DNA from: Elizabethkingia miricola
GTDB lineage: Bacteria > Bacteroidota > Bacteroidia > Flavobacteriales > Weeksellaceae
Length of the DNA: 64,000 bases
Direction of reading: 5' to 3'
NCBI RefSeq assembly: GCF_001675285.1
Contig: NZ_LSGQ01000033.1
Location: forward strand, 62,001-126,000
Made by a program: the position numbers and the translations under genes. Within the stretch, counting starts at the first letter, position 1. Each line of letters opens with the position of its first letter. The notes beneath the pieces are model-generated. The model worked only from the letters and a program-made list of their open reading frames with translations, was not told where the DNA came from and searched no databases. This document shows positions 34,533-42,607 of the stretch, piece by piece.

Positions 34533-34922
34533 CTACCACTCTCTTCCTAAATCCACTTTCCAGTCATAAGGAAGTATTTCTCCCAGATTCTTAAATATTC
34601 CATTTTTTACTTCTACAATAGCCTTAAGATTTTCTCTGGAGAGCTGGCTCATCAATTCTCTGCATCGTCCACATGGAGGAACCGCATTTCCATCGTTGTC
34701 CACAGCTACTACAGCCTGAATAACAGATTCTCCATGCTTCAGCATTTCTGCCACTGCGCTATGTTCTGCACAAAATCCCATGGAACATGCTGTGTCTATA
34801 CTAATACCTGTATAAACATTTCCGGCAGCCGTTCTTATTGCCGCTGCAACTCCGCCATATTCTATAAAGTCATTCAGGACTTTAGATTTAGCGTACTGAT
34901 ATGCTATTTGTTTTAAATCCAT
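34533..34922 (-). CDS. Cytidine/blasticidin-S deaminase-like protein
   Basis: The product has 129 aa. The zinc deaminase signature is present: CAEHSAVAEM (the His-Ala-Glu variant with Cys-Ala-Glu) and PPCGRCRELM. The length and YTGISIDTACSMGFCAEHSA are like small cytidine deaminases and blasticidin-S deaminase. It deaminates a pyrimidine nucleoside or a nucleoside antibiotic. Its place among acetyltransferases favours a protective role, but housekeeping cytidine salvage is possible. Confidence 0.85.
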   Translation of the reverse strand: MDLKQIAYQYAKSKVLNDFIEYGGVAAAIRTAAGNVYTGISIDTACSMGFCAEHSAVAEMLKHGESVIQAVVAVDNDGNAVPPCGRCRELMSQLSRENLKAIVEVKNGIFKNLGEILPYDWKVDLGREW

Positions 34923-34990
34923 GATGTTATTCTTTTATTTTTACTTAAGTATATGATAAATTTCTCATGTATTAAAAACCTCATCAAGGT

Positions 34991-35596
34991 TTAATTTCCA
35001 CTATTATTTTCTTTATACCAGAGAATTGCTTTTTGTTCTTCATCTTGTATAAAGTCATTTTTAGCGTCATTATATTCATTACCATCCTTCCATTCTTGTT
35101 TCCCTAGCTCTTCTTTTAGTTTCTGGTATTCAGTTAGTACGACAGGATGTGTCCGCAAGTAATCCCGAAATGCAATATGACGCAGCCAGTGTTCGGAACC
35201 TGTAGGTATTACATGTATATGTGCTAGCCTTAAACTATGATCGTGCAGCTTCTCCGGAATCTCATCATCTTTATTAATTTGTTCCGGAAAAAACCATTTG
35301 GAAGGATTTTCTTTTAGCTTTACAAAAAATCTTCTGTAAGGCATATCCTCATTGTATTTTTCATAATATACATACTGTCTTCCGGCTAATAAAGGTGGAA
35401 TTTTATCTAAATCTTGTTCCGAATTAACACCTATCATAATATCGATAACAGGTTTTGCAGAAAGCCCTTCTACAGATGTACTTCCTATATGCTGAATATT
35501 GGTATATACCGGAGCTGTTAATTTTTCCAGTTCCTGTTTCAGTTCTTCAAACTGTTTTTTCCAGTCAGGATTATATTTTTCTATTGTAAGATGCAT
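34991..35596 (-). CDS. GrpB family nucleotidyltransferase-like protein
   Basis: The product has 201 aa. YNPDWKKQFEELKQEL, NIQHIGSTSVEGLSAKPVIDIMIGV and LAHIHVIPTGSEHWLRHIAFRDYLR are typical of the GrpB (UPF0157) family with its GST-like nucleotidyltransferase motif. Several GrpB-type proteins are fused to, or sit by, small-molecule modifying enzymes. It follows the serine hydrolase gene by 13 bases. Confidence 0.9.
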   Translation of the reverse strand: MHLTIEKYNPDWKKQFEELKQELEKLTAPVYTNIQHIGSTSVEGLSAKPVIDIMIGVNSEQDLDKIPPLLAGRQYVYYEKYNEDMPYRRFFVKLKENPSKWFFPEQINKDDEIPEKLHDHSLRLAHIHVIPTGSEHWLRHIAFRDYLRTHPVVLTEYQKLKEELGKQEWKDGNEYNDAKNDFIQDEEQKAILWYKENNSGN

Positions 35597-35609
35597 GATT
35601 GGAGAATAT

Positions 35610-36674
35610 TTATGAATATAATGTTCGGAACTTTTTTCTGCTGAAAATAATATCTTCCAGCTTCTGAAGTATTTCTTGTTCAGTATCTCCGGAATCTGGT
35701 TTATTACATAACAAAATGATAGATATCCCGCTATTCAAATATAATGAATTATAGGTAAAATATCCAGGCCATCCTCCCGTGTGATAGACCTGTTTATGAC
35801 CGTTACGCTTTTCATCCAACTCCCACCCTAATCCATACTGAAAAATCTGGCCATCATTATTTACCGTAGGTTCAAACATAAGGTCCAGATATTTTTCATC
35901 CACTAAATACTGTTCCAATATGGCATTATTCCAGATCAACAGGTCATCCAGTGTGGAATTAACTGCTCCGTCACCTTGTATGCCATCCAGATAGTAAGCA
36001 TATTCTTCTCCTTTTATCTCATCCGGCAGCTTCACTTTTCCTGTTTCCGGATCGTGTAGAACACCGAAAGCATAATCAGGAACTAACAGTGGATTTTTCC
36101 GCCTGTTATATACCATTGTATTGGTCATTTCTAATGGTCTGAAAATATACTTCTGTAATACTTCAGGGAATGTAAATCCTGTTATTTTCTCCAGAATAAT
36201 GGCTAATATTACATAACCAGTATTAGAATAATCCCATTGTTCGCCCGGGTTAAAATAGACTTTAGGACGGATAGCTGCCAATAACCCCAATACATCCTGG
36301 TTATCCGCTATAATTGTTTTATCCCAAAATGTTTCAAATAGTTCCATATAGTCCGGCAATCCGGATGTATGGTTGAGCAGCTGATAAACAGTAATATCAT
36401 TATAGGGAAAATCCGGAAAAAAATACTTTACGTCTGTATGCAGAGACAGATTATATATATCCAAAACCTTTAATATGGCAAAAGCAGTAAATGGTTTGGA
36501 AACAGACGCAAGTTCAAAAACCGAGGCTCTGCTCAGTTCTCTTTTCTCTCCCGGATGATAAGTATTGCCGAAAGACCCGGTATACAATACTCTTCGTCGA
36601 TCGGCAATCATTATATTTCCATTAAACTTTATTTTCTTTATATAATTTTCAAGTATATCAAATACGTTTTTCAT
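35610..36674 (-). CDS. Serine beta-lactamase-like hydrolase
   Basis: The product has 354 aa. The class C-like motifs are SVSKPFTAF (Ser-x-x-Lys), YSNTGYVIL (Tyr-x-Asn) and HTGGWPGY (His-Thr-Gly in place of Lys-Thr-Gly). There is no signal peptide, unlike secreted beta-lactamases, so it probably works inside the cell as an esterase or peptidase. It is cotranscribed with the DUF418 gene upstream (7 bases apart). Confidence 0.88.
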   Translation of the reverse strand: MKNVFDILENYIKKIKFNGNIMIADRRRVLYTGSFGNTYHPGEKRELSRASVFELASVSKPFTAFAILKVLDIYNLSLHTDVKYFFPDFPYNDITVYQLLNHTSGLPDYMELFETFWDKTIIADNQDVLGLLAAIRPKVYFNPGEQWDYSNTGYVILAIILEKITGFTFPEVLQKYIFRPLEMTNTMVYNRRKNPLLVPDYAFGVLHDPETGKVKLPDEIKGEEYAYYLDGIQGDGAVNSTLDDLLIWNNAILEQYLVDEKYLDLMFEPTVNNDGQIFQYGLGWELDEKRNGHKQVYHTGGWPGYFTYNSLYLNSGISIILLCNKPDSGDTEQEILQKLEDIIFSRKKFRTLYS

Positions 36675-36681
36675 TAATTTT

Positions 36682-37758
36682 TTAATTTGAAATTTTACGC
36701 ATCAGCATTTCCAATGGCCCCTGTTTAAACCTCTTATTCCAAAATATACTGAAGTAAATACTGACGATAAAGTAACCTATAGAAAACAAAAGAATATATA
36801 CAGGTTTTAAAGGAGGCTGCCCGCCTAATTCTCCCGAATAGTAATCACCCCGTAAAAGAGCCAGTATTACAAGACCAATTGTAAGATGAGATACGTAATG
36901 CGTAAATGTCATCTGCCCTGTTTTTGCCAGATCTATTGCCCATTGCTTATTTGAAATATACTGACTTACATACATAAAAGCGGCAATAAGCATCATTCCA
37001 AAACTTATGGTATTGATTACAAAAGGTAAAAACGGAGGAATATAATCGGCATGAATAAACTCCATAACCTCAGGACTAAGATCCATATAAACACTTATAA
37101 AACGGATAATCTCAATAAAGACAAAGAGTATAAGTCCTGTTATGAACATTTTACGCTGAGTTTGTTTTTGTGTCCAGTCCTGTCTCCCCAAATATAAACC
37201 CACAGCAAAGTATGCAAACCATGGAAATACAGGATTCCAGCCATTGTAAAGTGTATTGCGGAGAAAACCTTTTATAGTCCAGAAATCCAGATATTGTAAA
37301 CTTCCAAAATCCCATCCTGTTTCGTAAGGAATAAACAATAATAAAAGATGAAAGACTGCCACAGTAATAGCAGCAGCTATTAGGTAGTACTTTTTATCCA
37401 TGAACACCAGTAAAGCACCTATACTCATATACCCACCATACAAATGCAGGATATCTGCCGGCCACCACAGATAAAAAAGTACTCCAAAAACAAACAGGAA
37501 AGCAGCACGCTTCAGAATTGTCGCTCTTAATCTTTTTCTGTCTTCTGCCGTGTATTCCTGAGTACGATTTGTCATCAATGCTACTCCCATACCCGCCAAC
37601 ATAACAAAGACCGTACTGGAATGTCCGCTAAACAGTGTCAGAAACCTGCCCATGAAACTATCGTCATCTTTTCCGAAGACAATATTAAAGTTTACAATAA
37701 ACATCCCAAAAATAGCATAAGCTCTGGCCAGATCGAATCCGATAATCCTTTTCTTCAT
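36682..37758 (-). CDS. DUF418 family membrane protein
   Basis: I chose the ATG at 37758 (MKKRIIGFDLARAYAIFGM); an in-frame ATG lies seven codons earlier. The product of 358 aa has about ten helices and the C-terminal DUF418 features GQMTFTHYVSHLTIGL and WNKRFKQGPLEMLMR. The N-terminal RIIGFDLARAYAIFGMFIVN is the DUF1624-like acyltransferase start. These proteins are thought to move or attach acyl groups at the membrane. It is the first gene of the minus-strand cluster. Confidence 0.82.
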   Translation of the reverse strand: MKKRIIGFDLARAYAIFGMFIVNFNIVFGKDDDSFMGRFLTLFSGHSSTVFVMLAGMGVALMTNRTQEYTAEDRKRLRATILKRAAFLFVFGVLFYLWWPADILHLYGGYMSIGALLVFMDKKYYLIAAAITVAVFHLLLLFIPYETGWDFGSLQYLDFWTIKGFLRNTLYNGWNPVFPWFAYFAVGLYLGRQDWTQKQTQRKMFITGLILFVFIEIIRFISVYMDLSPEVMEFIHADYIPPFLPFVINTISFGMMLIAAFMYVSQYISNKQWAIDLAKTGQMTFTHYVSHLTIGLVILALLRGDYYSGELGGQPPLKPVYILLFSIGYFIVSIYFSIFWNKRFKQGPLEMLMRKISN

Positions 37759-37873
37759 GTTGCATATATTCCGCAGCAAAAATCACGATTACCAGCCAAC
37801 CTGCCTTTGACAAATGTCAAAAAAAACAGAAATTACAGGATTTATTGACTATAAATCTCACTGAATAAAAGAA

Positions 37874-37954
37874 TCTTTTTAACCACATAGAATATAGCCT
37901 CACAACCTCCTGTAAGGTATCTTCGATACTGGCATAGATCACATAGCTGATGTG
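37874..37954 (-). repeat. Intergenic palindromic repeat, copy A
   Basis: Read on the minus strand it shows CACAT-AGCTATGTG, AGTATCGAAGATACCT and, at the end, CTATGTGGTTAAAAA. It aligns with copies at 46009-46085, 55918-56036 and 57349-57425. No gene lies in it. Confidence 0.65.
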
Positions 37955-38034
37955 CGAAAATTTATTTCCCCAGGTATTATCTGTTTTATAACATTAATCC
38001 TTTATTAGTATGTTGTTTTATATAAAGAAATAGT

Positions 38035-38214
38035 ATGAAGAATATTGATTGGCCATTAACAATAAGTGTTGTTAAACTAGCCTTCCTAATATTAGGTCCG
38101 TTGGGCTTAAATTATTTTATAAGAACCCATATGGGTTATTTATTAAAAGATGCAAATGTATCTATACTACTAAACAGTAAGGAATATACTTTATTAAAGC
38201 AAAAGGTATTCTGA
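38035..38214 (+). CDS. Possible small membrane protein (59 aa)
   Basis: ATG at 38035 to TGA at 38212-38214. It has a hydrophobic segment (LTISVVKLAFLILGPLGLNYF) and a polar end with SKEYTLLKQKVF. No neighbour suggests a role and I see no clear promoter. It may be a remnant of a longer gene at the edge of the AT-rich patch. Confidence 0.35.
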   Translation: MKNIDWPLTISVVKLAFLILGPLGLNYFIRTHMGYLLKDANVSILLNSKEYTLLKQKVF

Positions 38215-38305
38215 TAATAAACATCAATCTTAAAAGATAAATTTATTGAAACAAAAATGGAATTAGTTGATTTTTTTAAATAAAGATTAAACAATCGTTC
38301 ATAAA

Positions 38306-38330
38306 ATAAGGGGCTTAATTGCCCCTTTAT
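38306..38330. terminator. Two-way terminator
   Basis: GGGGC and GCCCC pair around TTAATT. The plus strand continues TTTATTTTT and the minus strand TTATTTTA, so it can serve both the small plus frame and the minus gene at 38333, which ends three bases away. Confidence 0.7.
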
Positions 38331-38332
38331 TT

Positions 38333-39337
38333 TTAATATGTTCTAACAATATCTTTACCCGCAAATCCTCGTACTTTATTAGATTGTATTATTGATTCTT
38401 CTTTAAAATAATAAAATTGGAAAACTTCAGGAGTTGGAATATGTCTTAAATCTCCGTTATCTAATAAATATACCTTCCCATTTGATTGATCTCTAATTAA
38501 TTTGGTATCCATTGTGAAATTCTTACCCCTTGGACCTATATAATCAGCTATATCTACATTAAAAATAGGTTTATTCTTCCGTCCTCTAATACCAGTGCTC
38601 TCTTCTCTAAAATCGAACACTCTTTTTAAGACATCCACATTTTCAATAAGTCTAATTGTACTTTCAAATGTTATATAATATTGTCCTGTATTTCTATCAC
38701 GATAAAATTCGCCATCACGTATTCTTGCTTTCTGTGCTTCAGAATCTTTTAGATAAAAAGCTATTCCTTCGTAAACAAAACCGAATTTTCCATTTCCTAG
38801 TTCATTAAAATCTCTAGTATAAAAGTGTGATGTTGTTTCTTTTCTAAAATATCGATATATGGGAAAACTACCCGGTTCATTACCATTATAACTTTTACCT
38901 ATATCACTAAACCACATCCATCCATTTTGTCCGTTAAATTCACTAGGATTAGTTGTAAGTACATAATCATCATTATTTTTATTAAACCATCCAGTAATTT
39001 CTTGACCACTTCCATCAGCTGAGCCTAAAAACCTATCATAAATATAATTGTAATTTCCAATTTCTGCATGTGGTAAAAATAAACCTGAATCACTGGTTGA
39101 GTAAATATGTCTATTTTTAGCACTACTATAATAACCGTAAATAGGTTTAGGTATAATTGCATCTTTCCAAAAAATACCACTTGAAGGGGGTTCTTCATCA
39201 AAAGTTCCACTTCCATCTCTAAAACCTCCTACTGCTAATTGATTAAGATTTACTTTGTCAAAATTTTGTAAGTCATCATTTGTAGAACAACTTGCTAAGG
39301 ACATAAAACATAACCCAATAAAATAAATTTTCTTCAT
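38333..39337 (-). CDS. Lipoprotein with DUF5648-like repeats
   Basis: The product has 334 aa with a signal ending SLASC (Cys17). The middle has PIYGYYSSAKNRHIYST and PIYRYFRKETTSHFYTRDFNELG, tandem units of the DUF5648 type in which YRYF and HFYT/HIYS recur. These are found in surface or secreted hydrolases and lectin-like proteins. A C-terminal part with KVYLLDNGDLRHIPTPEVF resembles the short repeat seen after such domains. The base composition is more AT-rich than in flanking operons, which may mark acquired DNA. Confidence 0.7.
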   Translation of the reverse strand: MKKIYFIGLCFMSLASCSTNDDLQNFDKVNLNQLAVGGFRDGSGTFDEEPPSSGIFWKDAIIPKPIYGYYSSAKNRHIYSTSDSGLFLPHAEIGNYNYIYDRFLGSADGSGQEITGWFNKNNDDYVLTTNPSEFNGQNGWMWFSDIGKSYNGNEPGSFPIYRYFRKETTSHFYTRDFNELGNGKFGFVYEGIAFYLKDSEAQKARIRDGEFYRDRNTGQYYITFESTIRLIENVDVLKRVFDFREESTGIRGRKNKPIFNVDIADYIGPRGKNFTMDTKLIRDQSNGKVYLLDNGDLRHIPTPEVFQFYYFKEESIIQSNKVRGFAGKDIVRTY

Positions 39338-39586
39338 AAATATTTTTTTTGCTAAAATACAATTATCTCACAGGTTAGAGACATACATTAACAATTACAC
39401 TGCTAAAATTTATTTTTAGAAAATAAGTATACCGGCAATACCGATTCTTACTAGACTATATATTTTGCTCAGATTTGAATTTTCCTTATCGTAAGATGAT
39501 ATGCAAGTTTTAAAATAAACACAACAAAAAATTGATATTTTATAAATACAGTAAAATGATATATATTTGTTTCTGAAAAATTATTT

Positions 39587-40261
39587 ATGAAAACACAAAA
39601 CATCTACTTATTATTTCTTCTTTTTTTATTATTTAATTTTCAATGTTCATCTCGTGACAGTGTTGAAGATAATAATATAAACAATAATCCACAACAGCAA
39701 GGATGCATGGTCCCAACTAATTTAAGTTTTAAAAATTTATATAATATATTTTCGTGGTCAGATCCTAATGTTGATGGAGCTGGTTACTTTCAAGTACAAT
39801 ATGGAGCAGAAGGTTTTGTATTAGGAAGTGGAACTTCAATTGAAACGAACCAGAAAAATTTTGATGCCCCACTATATAGCGGAAAAAAATATGATTTTTA
39901 TGTAAGGAAAAATTGTGGTGCAAAGGGTTATAGTAATTGGTCGAAACCGATAACTATCTTATCAAATAATACTACTGCGTGTGTGAAACCAAGCTATGTG
40001 AATTATACAAAATCTTCATATACTCCATCAACTTTTACAGCCCAAATTACCTGGGAAAATGATGGAATATCTGTATATGAAGTAGGCTTCGGATCTTTAA
40101 CAACTCCTCCTTCTTCAGGAAACACACAATTAATTTTAGCTCCATCTGGTGCGGCTTATCAATTAAATAAAAATATTGACTATCAATTCTATGTTAGAAA
40201 AAAATGTGCAAATAATACTTTCACAGAATATTTTGGACCTTATATTATTCGCTATAATTAA
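39587..40261 (+). CDS. Lipoprotein with two fibronectin III-like domains
   Basis: The product has 224 aa with a signal ending FNFQC and lipid Cys20. Two similar units follow: CMVPTNLSFKN-FSWSDPN-YFQVQYG-YDFYVRKNCG and CVKPSYVNYTKS-AQITWEND-YEVGFG-YQFYVRKKCA. This is the layout of Cys-containing FN3 domains. A TATATTTG box lies at 39562-39569 and a terminator at 40440. It is probably surface exposed; the AT-rich composition matches its neighbours. Confidence 0.7.
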   Translation: MKTQNIYLLFLLFLLFNFQCSSRDSVEDNNINNNPQQQGCMVPTNLSFKNLYNIFSWSDPNVDGAGYFQVQYGAEGFVLGSGTSIETNQKNFDAPLYSGKKYDFYVRKNCGAKGYSNWSKPITILSNNTTACVKPSYVNYTKSSYTPSTFTAQITWENDGISVYEVGFGSLTTPPSSGNTQLILAPSGAAYQLNKNIDYQFYVRKKCANNTFTEYFGPYIIRYN

Positions 40262-40439
40262 AATATGCTCCAAATAATAAGTACGGATTGCTAAAATATA
40301 TACAATTTCTATTGCTATGGATTCAGCAAGAGTAACCCCTGATAGCATAAGTATAAAGCCTAAAAATAGAAAATAATTAAGTATAATCATAAAAACAGAA
40401 GATTCTGGCGGTTTGTAATTAACTTTATATATAAGATTT

Positions 40440-40464
40440 ACCCTCTTAATTGAGGGTCTTTTTA
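40440..40464 (+). terminator. Terminator of the FN3 lipoprotein gene
   Basis: ACCCTC and GAGGGT pair around TTAATT and are followed by CTTTTTATA. The 180 bases between the gene and this hairpin show nothing I can support. Confidence 0.75.
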
Positions 40465-40591
40465 TATCCTATCGTTACAGGTTTCCGTATTAGTTGGATA
40501 TTTTATCTGATTTCAATTATTTTTTTATGTTAAATCACTGCATTGGGAAATTGTCTATATTTACACCTTAACCAATTAAATAAAAATTATT

Positions 40592-40759
40592 ATGAAAAAA
40601 TTATCTAAGATTCAATTAAAGAACGTAAACGGAGGTGAAGGTTTTGCATGTGTATGTGGTACTACTTTCATGGGGTTTGTTAACACTGTTGAAGGATGTG
40701 TTTACATTTGTGATAAAAAAGTTGTTAAACCTTCTGAAAGCACAGATAGTCTAGATTAA
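40592..40759 (+). CDS. Double-glycine leader peptide, bacteriocin-like (55 aa)
   Basis: The frame is ATG at 40592 to TAA at 40757-40759. The leader MKKLSKIQLKNVNGG ends in a Gly-Gly site and has the LK-x-V-x-GG pattern of peptides cut by C39-type peptidase transporters. The mature part would start EGFACVCGTTF and carries four cysteines (20, 22, 36, 40) in the pairs CVC and CVYIC, which suits disulfide pairing or modification. It has its own terminators on both sides. No transporter, maturase or clear immunity gene is in the window. Confidence 0.7.
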   Translation: MKKLSKIQLKNVNGGEGFACVCGTTFMGFVNTVEGCVYICDKKVVKPSESTDSLD

Positions 40760-40765
40760 TCTTTC

Positions 40766-40793
40766 TCCCCTCAAAATGAGGGGATTTTTATTT
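40766..40793 (+). terminator. Terminator of the double-glycine peptide gene
   Basis: CCCCTC and GAGGGG pair around AAAAT and are followed by ATTTTTATTT, eight bases after the stop. Confidence 0.8.
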
Positions 40794-40831
40794 CCTTATA
40801 TTAAATATTTTTTTTTTATATAAATTCTATT

Positions 40832-41259
40832 TTATGTAAAAAGTTGTCGTGCAAGGTTTTGAATATTAAATACATCATATGGATTTAAATATTTAGTATG
40901 AGCAGAAAACTTATGGGCAGAATACCTATTCATTAGTCTATTAGCATATAATAATGCTTCTGGAAAAGTCATTTGTTTGTTCATAACATTATTTTCCACA
41001 TCATACCAAATAGAATAATCTCCATAATTTAAATTTAGTTCTTCTTCTATTTGAGTTACTTTACCTCTAAAAACCCATTCAATAGTCTTTTCTTTACCAA
41101 TGCCAATATGTGATAATTTTTTCTGAATATTGTTTAGTAGTTCTTCGATCTGATTTAATAATTCTTCTTGACTTTCTTGGATATGCAAGTTTTTTTGACT
41201 GTGGATTTCAAGGTTTCCCAGTTTTTAGGATAAACCTTCATTTCTGTAAATGATTTCAT
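40832..41259 (-). pseudogene. Frameshifted hypothetical gene with A7 tract
   Basis: An ATG at 41259 opens MKSFTEMKVYPKNWETLKST, which stops soon after. A second frame starting MHIQESQEELLNQIEELL (41188) continues for 118 aa to 40832. The two join exactly if one A is added to the run of seven A at 41196-41190 (minus), giving STVKKNLHIQESQ. So the gene is either broken, phase-variable at the homopolymer, or affected by a sequencing error. The full product would be about 142 aa, soluble, with a helical start and WVFRGKVTQIEEEL and TFPEALLYANRLMNRY. I do not recognise it. It converges on the bacteriocin-like gene. Confidence 0.5.
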
Positions 41260-41354
41260 TTTTATACAATTTTTTACACGATTGAAATCAGATGAAAAAA
41301 AATGTAACTTAAAAAAAAACGCAAACCTATTATGGAAAGTGGCTTACGGGAATT

Positions 41355-41412
41355 GCACCCAGTATCGGAATCGAATCGGCACGCTTCGCGGCACTAGAGT
41401 TTGAGTCTAGTA
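41355..41412 (-). other. Broken tRNA-Leu(CAA)-like 3' part
   Basis: On the minus strand ACTAGA-CTCAAAC-TCTAGT forms a perfect anticodon arm with anticodon CAA. It is followed by a long variable segment and a TTCGATT loop. The T-stem does not pair properly and no D-arm or acceptor 5' strand is present. It is therefore a tRNA remnant, the kind left where an integrative element used a tRNA 3' end as its attachment site. Confidence 0.55.
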
Positions 41413-41428
41413 CTCTATTAGATTTCGT

Positions 41429-41995
41429 TTATATTTTCGCTCTGATCCGGCTGAGTGTTTCCAGAGAAATTCCCAGGTAAGATGAAATATGGGTAAGCTT
41501 GATATGATGAATGTATTCCGGATATTTTTTCAAGAGATTGAGATAACGGTCTGTAGCACTGCGAGCATGAAAATCGAAAATACGATCTTCCAGCCAGATA
41601 ACATATAATTCTGTAATCAGAATTACATATTCCATCAGCTGTGGATACTGTCCTCTTATTTGATAAAAAGCATTATAATCTACTGCTTCAACCGTAACAT
41701 CTGTCAGGCATTCTATAATTTCTTTACTAGGTTTCTGACTTACCAGACTTTCAAATGATACAGCAATATCTTCTTCAAAAAAGAATTCTGTTGTCACTTC
41801 TTTATTGTCCAGAATAAAAAACTTTCGGGCAATTCCGTTTACCATAAAGTAACTTTTCCGGCAAACTTCATCCTCCTGCAGCAAAAGCTCACCTTTTTTC
41901 AGGTGTTTAATCGTCGTTAGTCGATCCATTACATTTGTCGTTTCTTCATCAAAACTTTCAACAAGTATCCGGATCTTCTCAATATGTTCAGTCAT
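41429..41995 (-). CDS. Crp/Fnr family transcriptional regulator
   Basis: The product has 188 aa. The cNMP-binding-like barrel shows LKKGELLLQEDEVCRKSYFMVNG and EFFFEEDIAVSFESLVSQKPS, and the C-terminal helix-turn-helix THISSYLGISLETLSRIRAKI, ending right after the recognition helix, as in many Bacteroidota members. Its SLETLSR segment differs from the SRVVISR of the regulator at 10755, so it is unlikely to share its operator. It abuts the DUF488 gene (stop of that gene at 41996). Confidence 0.88.
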   Translation of the reverse strand: MTEHIEKIRILVESFDEETTNVMDRLTTIKHLKKGELLLQEDEVCRKSYFMVNGIARKFFILDNKEVTTEFFFEEDIAVSFESLVSQKPSKEIIECLTDVTVEAVDYNAFYQIRGQYPQLMEYVILITELYVIWLEDRIFDFHARSATDRYLNLLKKYPEYIHHIKLTHISSYLGISLETLSRIRAKI

Positions 41996-42382
41996 TTATG
42001 GCTGTGATTTATTTTGATTAACTTTTTCTGCCAGAATATTATTCAGATATTCTTTCAATACCAGAGGATGACAATGTTTCTCATCTTTTGCCGCATATAC
42101 AAGGGTAATTACTTCTTCGTTTTCTAATCTGTGCAGAAATGCAATTCCCGGATTCTTATCCAGTAATTCCGCTTTATATTTTGCAGAGAAATCCTTCCAG
42201 AGGGCAGGATCATGATGAAACCACTTTCTTAGCTCTGTAGAAGGGGCTAAATCTTTATTCCATTCAGCAATATCAGCTTCCTGTTTAGAGATTCCGCGTG
42301 GCCATATTCTGTCTACCAGAACTCTGTAACCATCTTCCGGAGAAGGCTTCTCATAAACTCTTTTAAGGTGTATTGTCTGCAT
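41996..42382 (-). CDS. DUF488 family protein
   Basis: The product has 128 aa. LKRVYEKPSPEDGYRVLVDRIWPRG, WNKDLAPSTELRKWFHHDP and LVYAAKDEKHCHPLVLKEYL are diagnostic of DUF488 (YeaO-like). The function is not established. The gene directly precedes the Crp/Fnr gene and diverges from mgtC, sharing a 225-base spacer with it. Confidence 0.9.
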   Translation of the reverse strand: MQTIHLKRVYEKPSPEDGYRVLVDRIWPRGISKQEADIAEWNKDLAPSTELRKWFHHDPALWKDFSAKYKAELLDKNPGIAFLHRLENEEVITLVYAAKDEKHCHPLVLKEYLNNILAEKVNQNKSQP

Positions 42383-42431
42383 AACTGTAAAAGCAATGAC
42401 TAAATTTATGAAAAATTATACAATATTTATT

Positions 42432-42501
42432 TTCTAATGATTTTCTAATTACATTCTAAGACCTTTCTAACAGCCATTCCAAGATACTCACCCTACCTTT
42501 G
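42432..42501 (+). promoter_or_regulatory. Four TTCTAA repeats in 11-bp register plus TACCTTTG (mgtC promoter)
   Basis: TTCTAA occurs at 42432, 42443, 42454 and 42465, exactly 11 bases apart, with an imperfect fifth (TTCCAA) at 42477. TACCTTTG, a perfect TAnnTTTG box, follows at 42494, 29 bases after the start of the fourth repeat. The same array lies before czcB at 49152-49221. Hexamer-N5 repeats are the geometry of PhoP boxes and point to an OmpR-type regulator. Confidence 0.75.
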
Positions 42502-42607
42502 CAGCAAAGAAAAACAGATATGGATACCGATCCGCATTATTACAACAACTAAGCATTCCGCCGCTTCACTTTTCTGTAAGCCGGCCGGATGCTAAAACAG
42601 AAAGGTT

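Noticed and set aside
35610-36674. A true secreted beta-lactamase giving resistance
   Set aside because: There is no signal peptide and the third motif is HTG; the family mostly comprises esterases and peptidases, so resistance is not claimed.
40163-40390. Minus-strand frame of 75 aa with a hydrophobic start
   Set aside because: It overlaps the end of the FN3 lipoprotein on the other strand, has no promoter or neighbour that supports it and is Ile-rich as expected from AT-rich DNA.
41355-41412. A working tRNA-Leu gene
   Set aside because: The T-stem does not pair and the D-arm and acceptor 5' strand are missing, so only a fragment is reported.
42383-42607. Magnesium riboswitch (M-box or ykoK type) before mgtC
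   Set aside because: I see none of the M-box conserved blocks; the spacer instead holds the TTCTAA array and a TAnnTTTG box.
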